Below, in pieces: positions 14,409-14,447 of a stretch of DNA of 14,447 bases; position 1 is the stretch's first letter, and every line of letters starts with the position of its first letter. The stretch covers positions 1 to 14,447 of the forward strand of contig CAKUGA010000033.1 of the NCBI GenBank assembly GCA_934654515.1, written 5' to 3'. Position numbers and translations under genes: made by a program. The notes below the pieces were generated by a model. The model worked only from the letters and a program-made list of their open reading frames with translations. It searched no databases and was not told the origin of the DNA. This DNA comes from an uncultured Collinsella sp. Its GTDB lineage: Bacteria; Actinomycetota; Coriobacteriia; Coriobacteriales; Coriobacteriaceae.

Positions 14409-14447
14409 CTACTCCCGGTAGGGCACCCGGTCGCGCATCACGGCGTA
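14409..14447 (-). CDS. Possible C-terminal end of a minus-strand gene cut by the window edge
   Basis: Reading leftward from the right edge, one minus-strand frame gives YAVMRDRVPYRE followed by TAG (complement of 14409-14411). The codons fit the local GC bias, and the position convergent to hypA is reasonable. The ending faintly recalls the C-termini of IS110-type transposases, but twelve residues are too few to identify it. The 42 bases between hypA and this stop show no clear terminator. Confidence 0.35.
   Translation of the reverse strand, partial: YAVMRDRVPYRE

Overview
The window is GC-rich and looks like the chromosome of an anaerobic actinobacterium of the class Coriobacteriia, most likely a Collinsella-like gut organism. 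The reasons are the codon use, a DUF5692-type membrane protein, the iron-sulfur flavin oxidoreductase, and the large perfect hairpins between genes. The assignment rests on recall and on sequence character; no search was run.

Layout from left to right. (1) Positions 1-1682 hold the C-terminal part of an aconitase-superfamily hydratase that runs off the left edge. (2) Positions 1683-4209 form a lower-GC accessory stretch. Two membrane-anchored proteins of unknown function (2224-2892 minus, 3091-3762 plus) are divergently transcribed. They are bracketed by two copies of an array of three hairpins (1899-2115 and 3816-4031) whose stems share the core TCTCGATCTGTAACA, plus satellite hairpins carrying GGGGACAGGCACC or its complement. 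(3) clpB (4210-6837) is followed by its terminator and a small charged protein (6972-7166). (4) A 25-bp perfect inverted repeat separates this from a convergent gene for a single-pass membrane protein with a long acidic N-terminal region (7298-8797 minus). (5) A redox divergon follows. A nine-segment membrane protein (probable DUF5692, 9025-10032 minus) and a TetR regulator (10096-10776 minus) face a 925-residue flavoprotein with many iron-sulfur motifs (10966-13743 plus). Two matching TTGAC-N5-GTCAA operators lie between them. (6) A nested, RNA-like stem (13762-13914) precedes hypA (13938-14366), and the possible end of a minus-strand gene touches the right edge.

How the genes work together. 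ClpB, HypA and the hydratase are ordinary housekeeping or accessory enzymes. The most coherent local system is the TetR-controlled unit: the regulator sits between the membrane protein and the oxidoreductase, and the operators overlap the only region from which both sides can be transcribed. The membrane protein and the NAD(P)H/Fe-S flavoprotein are therefore probably induced together by an unknown small molecule. The most unusual DNA is the duplicated triple-hairpin array around the two orphan membrane proteins. Its arm changes mostly keep pairing in plus-strand RNA through G-U pairs.
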